Shown here: positions 54,578 to 64,000 of the stretch, in pieces
How positions within the stretch are numbered: position 1 is the stretch's first letter
How the letters are laid out: every line of letters starts with the position of its first letter
NCBI GenBank assembly: GCA_019188255.1
Contig: JAETXT010000013.1
Location: 2,294,001-2,358,000, forward strand
Direction of reading: 5' to 3'
DNA length: 64,000 bases
From: Verticillium longisporum
Taxonomy: Eukaryota > Ascomycota > Sordariomycetes > Glomerellales > Plectosphaerellaceae
Position numbers and translations under genes: made by a program
Notes under the pieces: generated by a model
What the model was told of the DNA's origin: nothing
The model's input: only the letters and a program-made list of their open reading frames with translations
Database searches by the model: none

Positions 54578-55227
54578 TGTGTCGCTCGGCAATGGCCTTG
54601 TTTGTCGGTCGTCGAGTGTCGTCCTGCGCGATGGAATCTGCAAGGCTGGCGTGGGGGGAGCTCGAGCGAACAAGGCTCGCCTGGACCCAGCACAACTGGA
54701 GAGTGGATTGCTGTGGTGTGGCGGGGCCAACAGGACCCCACCATGAACGCGCACCAGGCACTCCCTTTAATCCGCTCCGAATCCAGGGGTGGGTGGCTCG
54801 ACTTTACAGAAGGCAGATCACGTGCATTCAATTCGCTTAGTGACAGGTGTTCGGCGAGGCCAGGAGGTAGGCCAGATGTCCACGAAGCTCCGACAGCCCA
54901 ACTGGTGAAAGTCGCATTCGCTCCTAACCCGCCTCTATCAATATCAGCCTCCAAAGGGAGCTTCTTGGAAGTGCGCATTCGCGACGGATGGTCATATTCG
55001 AAGCCCACAGCCATCAGAGCTCGGCCGGCGGAAAGCTCCCCTAACAATTTCGAACTGCATTGGACACACCACCCCAGGCTCCCCACCGCCCAGCTGGCCG
55101 CATCCCACTTGGACCAGGTATCGCCTGAACCTCCCCCTTTGAACACGTCCACCGAAGAAACACACAACCCCCTCCTCCCCCCGCCACCCACTGCGCGCCG
55201 GCATCTGCCCGCAACCCACCGCACATC
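54578..55227. other. Divergent promoter region, mago and sec26
   Basis: A 650-bp spacer. Open frames on both strands here have no domain and are taken as chance. Confidence 0.5.
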
Positions 55228-58217
55228 ATGGCTTCATTTCTCGATCATGCCTACAGCTTGGTCCACCAGGACAACACTGCCGACGTGCCGACCCTGGCCG
55301 ATCTCAAGACGCAGCTGGAAAAGGGGACCGACGAGAGCAAGGTCGAGACGATGAAGCGCATCCTCACCATTATGCTCAACGGCGACTCGATGCCCCAGCT
55401 CCTGATGCACATTATCCGATTCGTTATGCCCTCGAAGCACAAGGCCCTGAAGAAGATGCTCTACTTTTACTACGAGATCTGCCCCAAGCTTGACTCCACT
55501 GGCAAGCTCAAGCAGGAGATGATCCTGGTCTGGTGCGTTTGCCGATGTATTTTCTCAAAGCGAAACTCTACTGACAATGGTGGACTGCAGCAACGGCATC
55601 AGGAACGATCTTCAACATCCCAACGAATACATTCGCGGCAACACCCTGCGATTCCTCTGCAAGCTCCGCGAGCCCGAGCTCATCGAGCCCCTCCTGTCCT
55701 CCGCAAGGCAATGTCTCGAGCACCGCCACGCCTACGTTCGCAAGAATGCCGTCTTCGCCGTTGCCTCCATCTTCCAGCACTCTTCTTCCCTCATCCCTGA
55801 CGCGCCCGAACTCATCAGCACCTTCCTCGAGGCCGAGACCGACCCCACATGCAAGAGGAATGCGTTTGCCGCACTGTCCTCCATCGACCACGAGAGGGCT
55901 CTCGTCTACCTCAGCCAGGTCTTTGACGGCATCCCGAACGCAGAGGAGCTCCTTCAGCTGGTGGAGCTCGAGTTTATCCGCAAGGATGCTGTGCAGAACT
56001 CCCAGAACAAGCCGCGGTATCTGCGTCTCATTTTTGACCTGCTCGAGGCCAACACGTCCACTGTCGTGTACGAGGCCGCCTCGTCCCTGACCGCCCTCAC
56101 GAACAACCCCGTCGCCGTCAAGGCCGCCGCCGCCAAGTTCATCGAGCTCAGCATCAAGGAGGCCGACAACAATGTGAAGCTTATCGTTCTCGATCGCGTC
56201 GATCAGCTGCGCAGGAAGAGCCCCGGCGTTCTCGACGACTCGGTCATGGAAATTCTGCGTGTGCTGTCCAGCCCCGATATCGACGTCAGGAGGAAAGCGC
56301 TCAACCTGGTTCTCGACATGGTGTCGAGCAAGAACGTTGAGGAAGTTGTCTTGTTGCTGAAGAAGGAGCTGTCAAAGACGGTCGACCAGGAGTATGAGAA
56401 GAACACGGAATACCGCCAGCTCCTGATCCACTCCATCCACCAGTGCGCCATCAAGTTCTCCGAGGTGGCGGCCAGCGTCGTCGAGCTTCTGATGGACTTT
56501 GTTGCCGACTTTAACAACGCGTCTGCAGTCGATGTCATCAACTTTGTCAAGGAGGTCGTGGAAAAGTTCCCCAAGCTTCGCAAGCCCATCGTTGCCAGGC
56601 TGGTCGCCACGCTGGGCGAGGTTCGCGCTGGAAAGGTCTACCGGGGCATCATGTGGATCATTGGTGAATACTCCCTCGACGAGGGTGACGTTCGGGATGC
56701 TTGGAAGAGGATACGCGCGAGTCTCGGCGAGATCCCCATTCTTGCCTCGGAACAACGACTGCTGGATGATAATGATGACGAGAAGAAGGAGGAGGAGCAG
56801 GTCAACGGACACTCGAAGCCCGCGGCGCCCTCTGGCTCGCGCAAGGTGTTGGCGGATGGAACCTACGCGACCGAGACTGCCCTCACAAGCCAGTCGTCGG
56901 CGGCAGCCAAGCTTGAGGCCGTCAAGGCCGCTCAGAAGCCACCGCTGAGACAGCTCATCCTCGATGGCGACTACTATCTCGCCACCGTTCTTTCAGCCAC
57001 CCTGACCAAGCTCGTCATGAGGCACGCACAGATCTCCAAGGATACCGCCCGCACCAACGCCCTGAGGGGTGAGGCCATGCTCATCATGATCTCCATCATT
57101 CGCGTGGGCCAGTCTCAGTTTGTCAAGGCCCCCATTGACGAGGACTCTGTCGACCGTATCATGTCCGGTGTGCGGTCACTGTCCGAGTTCACCCAGCACA
57201 AGCAGATTGAGACGGTGTACCTGGACGACACACGAAAGGCCTTCCGCGCCATGGTGCAGGCGGAAGAGAAGAAGCGTGCGGCAAAGGAGGCCGTTGAGAA
57301 GGCCAAGACGGCCATCCAGGTCGATGATGTGGTTCAGATCCGGCAACTGTCGAAGAAGAACGCGGGCAGCGGCGTGGACGAGATTGACGTCGATCTCGAG
57401 CGGGCCACGGGCGGCGGCGAGTCGGCCGCTGAGGACCTGTCGTCCAAGCTCAGCAGGGTAGTCCAGCTCACCGGTTTCTCCGATCCCGTATACGCCGAGA
57501 CGTACGTCACGGTGCACCAGTTTGATATTGTTCTCGATGTCCTGCTCGTCAACCAGACGTCGGATACGCTGCAGAACCTGTCGGTCGAGTTTGCGACGCT
57601 GGGCGATCTCAAGGTGGTCGAGAGGCCAACGACGCAGAACCTGGGCCCGCACGGCTTCCACAACGTGCAATGCACGATCAAGGTGTCGTCCACGGACACG
57701 GGCGTCATTTTCGGCAATGTTGTCTACGACGGCGCGCACTCGACGGATACCAACGTGGTCATCCTCAACGATGTGCACGTCGACATTATGGACTACATCC
57801 AGCCGGCGTCGTGCACGGAGACGCAGTTCCGCACCATGTGGACCGAGTTTGAGTGGGAGAACAAGGTCAACATCAACTCCAAGGCGAAGACGCTGCGCGA
57901 CTTCCTCGAGCAGCTCATGGCGGCGACCAACATGAACTGCCTGACGCCCGAGGCCAGTCTCAAGGGCGACTGCCAGTTCCTGAGCGCGAACCTGTACGCC
58001 CGGAGCGTGTTCGGTAAGGACCTCCCCGCTTCCTGTTTGGACATGACCCGTGCTGACCACTGCAGGCGAGGACGCGCTGGCCAACCTGAGCATCGAGCAG
58101 GACGGCGAGCAGGGCCCCATCACGGGCTTCGTGAGAATACGGAGCCGCTCGCAGGGCCTGGCGCTGAGCCTCGGCTCGCTGAAGGGCATCAACAAGATTG
58201 GCGTCGCGGCGGCCTAG
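55228..58217 (+). CDS. sec26: Coatomer subunit beta (beta-COP, Sec26)
   Basis: Beta-COP is a subunit of the COPI vesicle coat for Golgi-to-ER transport. Exons 55228-55532, 55591-58013 and 58066-58217 join in frame to 959 residues, the family length. It has an N-terminal HEAT/adaptin-like solenoid ([55 protein letters not shown]) and an acidic linker ([12 protein letters not shown]). The appendage domain follows ([28 protein letters not shown]-like region replaced here by [17 protein letters not shown]). It ends [20 protein letters not shown]. Both introns have good GTGCGT and GTAAGG donors with CAG acceptors. Confidence 0.96.
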
Positions 58218-58788
58218 AAGCTGCCGGGCGTGACGTGGCGCGGCGGACGCGTTCCGCGGGGGATAATGCCGTGTCCCCCGCCGAGGGGTCGGCCGCCGGT
58301 GGGTGGAGCGCGCTTGCTACGGGGTTAGAGTAAAAGTGCTGTCGGGTATGGCGTCAGCGATAGGTAGAATTGAGATGATTCCGATGACTGGGATGCTGTG
58401 CATCATGACACTTGACGTTTTCTCCTGAGCAGGTCACATCAAAGCAGGGTCCGCAGTAGCCTCGCCACTCCATCTGCCCGATCGGCACATTCATTAAATA
58501 GGCAACTAGACACTAGAGCCTAAATCAAAGACAGATATGCGCTCCATGCCAAGAGACTCCATTGCCCCCCTCTCTCCAAGGGAGGGGCGCCTATGCGGCA
58601 GTGGTATCAAAAATGAAAGACAAGGAAGAGTCCACAGAACAGGACTCGAGGCTCGGACAAAATGTGAGCAGGGACATTGTGCTCGGTATACAAAAGAATC
58701 TCTCTCTCTCTCGCTTCCAGGCAGATTAAATCGCTTGCCTGAACGCCGGGAATGGGTGCGTAATTCAGGTGCTCGTCATGCGTGTCGC
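58218..58788. other. Convergent intergenic region
   Basis: 3' flanks of sec26 and the UBTD-like gene, with a short CT-dinucleotide run near 58700-58713. Confidence 0.5.
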
Positions 58789-59968
58789 TCAGCTCGCATG
58801 GCGCTCGAAAACAAAGGCATTGACGACGTGCCCTCGTGTCCAACCGAGGTCGGCAAGGGGCGTGCTCTCCTTGGCGAGCTTGCCCATGTACGCGATGCGG
58901 ATCGTCTTGGTATCAGGGAGCTGGAGTGGGGGGGCAACTGTCAGTGGGCTGCGAGAGAGGCTGCGTGTGTGGAATAGAGGAGAACCTACCCCCGACTGCT
59001 GATGAATCTTGCGCGCCACGGTCCGCATCGTGTCGGCCTCGCTCACGGAAACGGAGACATCGCGCGACGTGTCGCTGATGCGCGCGAGGACCGTGACGCG
59101 GTTCTGCGCGTCGTCGACGGCCTTGCCCTTCTCCTCGCGGCGGCGGGCGGCCTCGTCGTGTGCGTCCTCGGTGTCGTCGCGGCCCGTCAGGTCCTCCTTG
59201 TCGCGGCCCCTGCTGCTGCGGGCCTCGTCGGCTCCGGCGTCCGTGTCGTCCTCGGCCACGTTGTCGGGATCGGCGACGACCCACTCGGGCAGCGGGTAGT
59301 AGTTGCCGAGGGCGTCGTAGACGCCGTTGGTGAGGTTGCCCGTCGGCAGGGTGACCTCTGCGGCGGTGAGGAAGCCCTGGGCCGTGGCGAGGCCGTTGGT
59401 GCCGTCGTCGGCGGCGCCCTGGGCGGCGGGGTCCCAGAGGACGCGGAGGGCGGCGTGCAGCGTCTCCCAGACCTCGGCGCGGCCGGTGACGCGCGTGTCG
59501 AAAAAGTCGGTGCGCTCGCGGGCGAGGGCGGCGCGCGTCCAGGTGCGGGAGGTCGAGGTCCAGGCATGGCGGCGCAGGGGCTTGTTGATGTGCTCGTCGA
59601 GCGGGGCGTTCTCGCGTCGGGAGCGACGGCGGGACTGGTCGGGCAGGGTCTAGTGGGAGGGCATGGTTGTGCGGGGGAGGCTGACGTTGACGGTGGCTGC
59701 GGCGGGGGTCTCCGAGGGGGCTGCGAGTTTGGATGTCGTCGGCGCCGGGTTGATGGGGTGAGCGGACGCCGCATTGTTGTCGTCACCGCCCGGGTAGGGT
59801 GAGTTGGGCCCGTCGGGACGGGAGAAGCAACAGCCCTGGAATGTTCAGCATGGACGTTTCGCCACTGCAGACAGAAAAAAGACGGCCGGCACGACGAGGC
59901 AGTTTCCCGAGACATGGGCCACGAGGGACAAGGAGGCCAAGACAGCAAGCACAAGAAGCACGTACCAT
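58789..59968 (-). CDS. UBTD1/2-like ubiquitin-domain protein
   Basis: Its N-terminal part (NAPLDEHINKPLRRHAWTST, then WTRAALARERTDFFDTRVTG) is the UBTD ubiquitin-binding domain. The C-terminal part (VTVLARISDTSRDVSVSVSE, then TKTIRIAYMGKLAKESTPLA) is a ubiquitin-like fold. Exon 1 (59968-59966) is just the start codon; after a 130-bp intron the protein reads MGCCFSRPDGPNSPYPGG, a myristoylation/palmitoylation-type N-terminus. Further boundaries: exon from 59835, intron 58921-58989, last exon 58920-58789. The frame has a TAG at 59650-59652. A 51-bp in-frame intron (59635-59685, GTCAGC donor, CGACCAG acceptor) would remove it, giving 309 residues. Otherwise the gene is broken or the stop is edited. 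Confidence 0.75.
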
Positions 59969-60079
59969 GGTGATTGAGGTCGAGGCGAGGTCAAGCAGAA
60001 GACTACGAGTACTGAGATGAGAGGGGATGTTGGCTCAGCATAGCCATTGCCTGGTGTGTGGGCGGCTCAACGGTTGGCT

Positions 60080-60135
60080 GAGAGCAGAGAGCGGAGAGCA
60101 GAGAGCAGAGAGCAGAGAGCTGAGAGCTGAGAGCG
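60080..60135. repeat. Heptamer repeat (AGAGCAG units)
   Basis: About eight 7-bp units of AGAGCAG with variants AGAGCGG and AGAGCTG in tandem. Confidence 0.85.
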
Positions 60136-60505
60136 CCAAGGCCGTGCCGATATCGCGATTCAATGTCGTGATGGTGCCTGGATGGAGGCGACAGTGGAAC
60201 GTCGTGTGCTCGTCGAGAAGCCGACTGTGGTGTGTGTGCGAGAGGGTGTCGGACAGGACCCAGGGACAGCCGAGGAGATGGTGTTGCCAACAAAAAGACA
60301 GGACGAAAGGAGATCAGCTGGATTGGATGGAGCCAAAGTCAAAACGAGGTGACCGATCAAGCTTCGACGTGGAAATGGCGACTCCACATTGCACTCACCT
60401 TTCAGGAGGTATCGACGTTGGCTGCCTCTTCCCAGTTCGTCCTGCAGGCGTCGAGGCCTGGACCCTCTGCTCGTGGCCGCTTCAGGCCATGGCCGCTTCA
60501 GGTCC

Positions 60506-60680
60506 TGGTACCTACCTAGGTACCTTAGGTAAGGTAGGCCGTGTAGGTGCTGGGCGTGCGCTGGCTGCACTGCAATCCAGGCCCTCCTCGCCAGCGGCAC
60601 GTGGGGTGTTCGGGCGTGGACCCTGGTTCCTACCTGCCTAGGTAGGTACCTACCTTAGGTAGGGCGTAGGTACCTAGGAG
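60506..60680. repeat. Clustered TACCTAGGTA palindromes
   Basis: Two clusters (about 60508-60537 and 60630-60680) of TACCT/AGGTA units on both strands form many short palindromes. Such CCTAGG-rich tracts are seen in ascomycete intergenic DNA; no function is known to me. Confidence 0.6.
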
Positions 60681-61170
60681 CAGCAAAGAGACCCCGCAAA
60701 TCCTTGGTGCCGGCACCTCGAGCTCCCCCCACTACTGCGCACGCTACACAACGATCGCTGACAGCGGAAGGATGAGACTGTCGATCTGTTGTTCGCCATG
60801 AGCTATCTCGTGAATGCATGTTTCCCCCCCTTCCCTGCTGCTGACTGTCTGAACCTCAACCGTGTGTCCTCACTATTTTGAGAGCCATCTTTCCAGAGCC
60901 GTATCGGCTCGCCAACTGTTCCACACATCTATCTGTGGAACCCCACAACCTGCGAGCCATCTCCAGACTTTCTTCTTGTCCTCCGCTGTGTCCCTGAAGC
61001 TGGCTAGACAGTCCCAGCAAGCCGGATACCCCGGATTTCCGTCACCTGCACAGGACCCGCTGCCACCACAAGTCCCATGAACCTGATCCCCTCCCCTCGC
61101 CCCCAGCGGGATCCTCCCAGCGGTCCCCCGGATGCCCGGATCGCTGCCCCCCCTCCCATCCGGTGCTTCC

Positions 61171-62273
61171 TCACCACAGGAAGCCGCGGCACTTGTCGCT
61201 GCCGCAAAGACACCGCGTCATGTGGTCCCGCTTCTCCTCGTCCTTCTCGTCGCCCTCGTGCACCATGCCGCTGACGTAGTCAAACGTCAGCTCCTCGCCC
61301 CGCGGAATGTCCCGCAGCGCAAACATGGCAATGTCGTGAATGTGCTTGTCGGCGTGGTCGCCGACGCGCGCAAAGATGCGCAGGTTGGGCGCGCACGAGT
61401 GGTTCACGAACCGCGTCGGCCCCGACATGAACTCGCCGTCAATCTCGAGCGGCGGGCCCCGCAGCCGCGCGTCCGGCGACCGCTCGTCCGTAAACTTGTC
61501 GAGCGCGAACAGGTACACGTCCTTGTGCCGCGCCACCGCCGACGCGTCGCGCCGCCGCTGCGCCTCGCCCGGCGTGATCACCTCGCCCACGTACCGGTCC
61601 ACAAACTGGCCCTGCCGAATGTCCACGAGCGACCGCACGCCCCAGCCCGTGTGCGCCGTCCGGAAGATCTGCAGCGCCACCCGCCGCCCGCGCGAGACCA
61701 CCCGGTTCGGGCACCGCGACGTGCAGCCGCACCCGTCGTGGCACTCGTACAGCGGCTGCGTCGACCCGCGGCCTTCGTGGAGGAACTTGCTGCGCAGCAG
61801 GCCCGCCTTGGCGCCGTGCGTGTGGTACCGGTAGATTTTCTTCCTGCCTTGTTCCCGTTGACCGCTCCCGCCGTCTTCCTCGTCGTCGTCCTCGTCATTG
61901 TCATCGGCGTCGTCCTGCTCCTGCAGACAGAGGCACCCTCCATATTGGCATTCTTGATCATCTGTGCAGTCGCAACCCGAGCGGAAGCTATCCTCTGCGG
62001 CCTGGACACCCTCGCCGAGCACCGTCGACTGGAGGAACCGAAAGTTGGACGGCAACGTCGCGTCGTCAATGTCGTTGATGATAGTGATCGGATGTGTTTC
62101 ATGCGTGGGAAATGCTCGAATCTGGCACCAGTGGCAGTCGGCCTTTTCCTTGGTGATGCCCTGCGCCTCGCTGTCAGTCGTAGTGGTTTCGGGGTCAGGG
62201 AGGGAGGCCTTACTGGAGTCTGCTTCTCCGTGTCGGCGTGATGAAAGAAATGTCGTCTCGTGATGCCTTCCAT
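61171..62273 (-). CDS. dim-5: Histone H3 lysine-9 methyltransferase (Clr4/DIM-5, KMT1 type)
   Basis: It deposits H3K9 methylation for heterochromatin, and in Neurospora for DNA methylation. Exons 62273-62214 and 62160-61171 join in frame to 349 residues. The 53-bp intron (GTAAGG donor, GCGCAG acceptor) joins MEGITRRHFFHHADTEKQTP to GITKEKADCHWCQIRAF. The pre-SET zinc cluster has cysteine-rich segments CDCTDDQECQYGGCLC and CHDGCGCTSRCPN. In the SET domain, GWGVRSLVDIRQGQFVDRYV precedes FVNHSCAPNL, with the catalytic-core NHSC, and ELTFDYV. The post-SET is CLCGSDKCRGFLW, supplying three Cys that complete the active-site zinc. There is no chromodomain, as in DIM-5. An acidic insert (DDNDEDDDEEDGG) lies in the pre-SET. 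Confidence 0.93.
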
Positions 62274-62701
62274 GTTGGCTGATCTGTAAAAATGCCACCG
62301 CTACCGATCTCGATATCGGGTATCTGTGCGGTCGAGGCTAGGCATGGTTCTTGCCACGGTCAGGCGGCTGCCGGTTTGGCATGGAGGCTGGAGAGGGGCA
62401 GGTCCAAGGACCACTTTACGCGACGAGCTCGGGAGACGCGACGCGGGAGCTGACTCAGCGGGTCATGTCTCAGTCCTTCGGTCTCGCTTTCATAACAGAC
62501 AGACGGGGGAACCTTGTTTCGACTGCTCTTCAGTCAAATCCTTGGCATCTCGGGGGACAAGCTCAAAAGACCTGAGATTGAGTGCAACCTCCAGGGTCGC
62601 GGGAAATTTCGATCTGCCTCTCATCCCAAGTCGCTCCCACGAAACGTCCAAGCAATCTGACACGGAAACGTCTTGTGTATTAACGCTATTCTACAGCATA
62701 C
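62274..62701. other. Intergenic region
   Basis: The dim-5 promoter and the 3' side of the GH7 gene. If the last GH7 intron is real, a further GH7 exon could lie here, but I see no cellulose-binding domain. Confidence 0.45.
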
Positions 62702-64000
62702 TTACTTGCGCTTCGGCTGGCAGCCGGCCTTGAAGGTGGTGCCAATCTCGCCCCACTTGATCTCGCTGAAGGTGACAACAGGGTCGGCCTCGACCTTGAC
62801 CACGTTCTGCGGGTTGCCCTCGGTGAGGTTGCAAGGACCGGCGTTCTGAGCGCTGCCGTCGAGCCACTGCATGTTACCGCCGGCGTCCCACCAAAGGCTG
62901 ATGGCCAGGACCATGCCGCGCGACATGGCGTCACCCATGCCCTCGTGCGCGCCGAGCTCCATGAAGCGGCGCGAGCCCGTGGCGGCTCAGAATTCGTCGT
63001 TGAGGTAGTTGACCTGCGGGAGGTCCGGGTTGTTGACCACCTCGCTGCGAATGAGGCGGCCGTCCTGGATGTAGGCACGGTGGATCTCGGTGAGCTTGCC
63101 ATCGGCGTCGGCGGGGAACTGGGTGATGACGGTGAAGGGCTTGGTCGTGTCGACCTTGAACTCCTCCGCGCCGCGGCCGTAGTAGTCGTCCTGCTCGACG
63201 CGGTACGGGTTCCACGCGCAGCCGTTCTTGTCGCAGACGCCCTCAAAGGCACACTCATCGCCCGTGCACTCGTAGAGCTGCGTAATGTTGCACGGGTGGG
63301 GAGCGACGTGGACGGCCCGCGAGTTGGCCTCCCAGATGTCCTGACCTGTCAGTATGCATACAAAAAAAAGGTGAGCAGACGTTGTCGAAAGACTTACGAG
63401 CTCGCCACAGCACGATCCATAACCTCCAATGTTGCCCTGAGACACGTCAGTCCTATTCATGCATAGCCGTTTGCGTCAGGGTCGATCTGTGACCTACCTC
63501 TCCGTTGATGAAGGGCGTTGTGAAGCACTGCGCATCGCAGTAACCGGTGCCAAAGTTGGCGCCACCCTTGTTGAGCTCGCTCTTGCCGCCGTCGGCCAGC
63601 ATCTCGCTGAGGTACAGAGCGCTGTTCATGCCGCAGGGGAGACGGGAGACATCGACATCAAAGGTAAACTCGTTGCCCGTCAGCTGCAGCATCTCGTACT
63701 CCTGCTTGGTCTCGTCGAGGAAGTAGACGCGGGGAGAGACTTGACGGCCCTCGAACAGCTGGTGCAGCGTCAGGGAGGACCCGGACGTCTTGACACCGTA
63801 GGGCTCGTAGTCCTCGATGGCCTCCATGACGCAGTTCTCGGCGCACTCCTCCTTGTTGGGGCAGGCACTCTTGGGGGAGCATTGCCCCACGATCCGCAGT
63901 TCTCGCCATTGGCCGCCTGGTAGACGGGGTGGATGAGCGAGTCGAGGACAATGTAGTTGGTCTTCTCGACGCAGCCGTCGGCGTGGGAGCACTTCCACGT
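62702..64000 (-). pseudogene. GH7 cellulase (endoglucanase type), partial, with a nonsense codon
   Basis: Glycoside hydrolase family 7, secreted beta-1,4-glucanase. The 5' end lies beyond the window. Exons seen: 64000-63498, 63436-63398 and 63340-62702. GH7 landmarks: SSLTLHQLFEGRQVSPRVYF, LPCGMNSALYLSEMLADGG, FGTGYCDAQC, and GSCCGELDIWEANSRA with the catalytic E-x-D-x-x-E. Later blocks are CAFEGVCDKNGCAWNPYR and AMSRGMVLAISLWWD. Short loops and no CBM suggest an endoglucanase. There are two lesions. A GGGGG run (63873-63877) is one base short. A TGA at 62987-62989 replaces the conserved Cys after NDEF, with the correct frame continuing beyond. If true, the gene is inactive. The last codon overlaps a perfect GTAAGT donor. 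Confidence 0.82.

Larger units (their letters stand above)
59969..61170. other. Intergenic region with simple repeats
   Basis: Upstream of the UBTD-like gene. Holds two repeat tracts listed separately. No gene is supported. Confidence 0.45.

Noticed and set aside
54547..55354. Open frames on both strands between mago and sec26
   Set aside because: Overlap well-defined first exons of both genes and show no domain; the spacer is best read as a divergent promoter.
59002..59802. 266-codon forward open frame
   Set aside because: Gly/Val/Ala-rich shadow of the UBTD-like gene.
61132..62241. 369-codon forward open frame
   Set aside because: Antisense to the H3K9 methyltransferase gene.
1..64000. 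CRISPR arrays, operons, riboswitches, rRNA
   Set aside because: None seen. The gene structure is eukaryotic throughout.

Overview
The window looks like nuclear DNA of a filamentous ascomycete, most likely a Sordariomycete of the Hypocreales. Reasons: many spliceosomal introns of about 45-75 bp (GT..AG, often with a CTAAC/CTGAC branch site), G+C-rich coding sequence, two class II hydrophobins (an ascomycete family), Zn2Cys6 and CYP family genes, and fungal housekeeping proteins (trl1, rpt5, sec26, gid4, mago). Exon structures were read by eye from splice signals. In most genes the summed exon length is an exact multiple of three and the joined protein matches its family.

Layout. (1) 1-2460 holds transposon DNA: a Fot1/pogo element (483-2342, TA target duplication) sits inside a short hAT-type MITE (356-2450) that keeps its own 8-bp target duplication. 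(2) 2960-5790 carries a BCS1 mitochondrial AAA chaperone and a microbial-type PARG-like glycohydrolase with an N-terminal PIP-box. (3) 5790-11340 has non-coding DNA with a heptamer minisatellite, a hydrophobin with a long Gly/Asn spacer and a five-exon MFS transporter. (4) 12.9-22.9 kb looks like a small metabolic neighbourhood: Gfo/Idh/MocA oxidoreductase, EthD-domain protein, Zn2Cys6 regulator, Asp/Glu/hydantoin racemase-like protein, Dal5-type permease and cytochrome P450, with two HGATAR (AreA-type) sites ahead of the permease. (5) 23-30.5 kb is gene-poor, with three small genes. (6) 30.5-43.2 kb: MYND-finger protein, Ish1/Msc1 protein, second hydrophobin, Rpt5, a Tic20-like membrane protein and mitochondrial uL10. 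(7) 43.7-50.8 kb packs three tRNA-maturation genes (tRNA ligase, RNase P/MRP Rpp40, Trm11) around a small ankyrin protein. (8) 51-64 kb: GID4, Mago nashi, beta-COP, a UBTD-like protein, an H3K9 methyltransferase (Clr4/DIM-5 type) and the 3' part of a GH7 cellulase that runs off the end.

A pattern cuts across the window. Seven otherwise well-conserved genes each lose frame by exactly one base at a short G or C run, and the transposase has a similar one-base break. This looks more like homopolymer miscalls in the assembly than seven separate pseudogenes, so these genes are annotated as CDS with the break marked. Two further lesions are not of this kind: an in-frame TGA at a conserved cysteine of the GH7 gene, and an in-frame TAG in the UBTD gene that can be explained by a weak intron.
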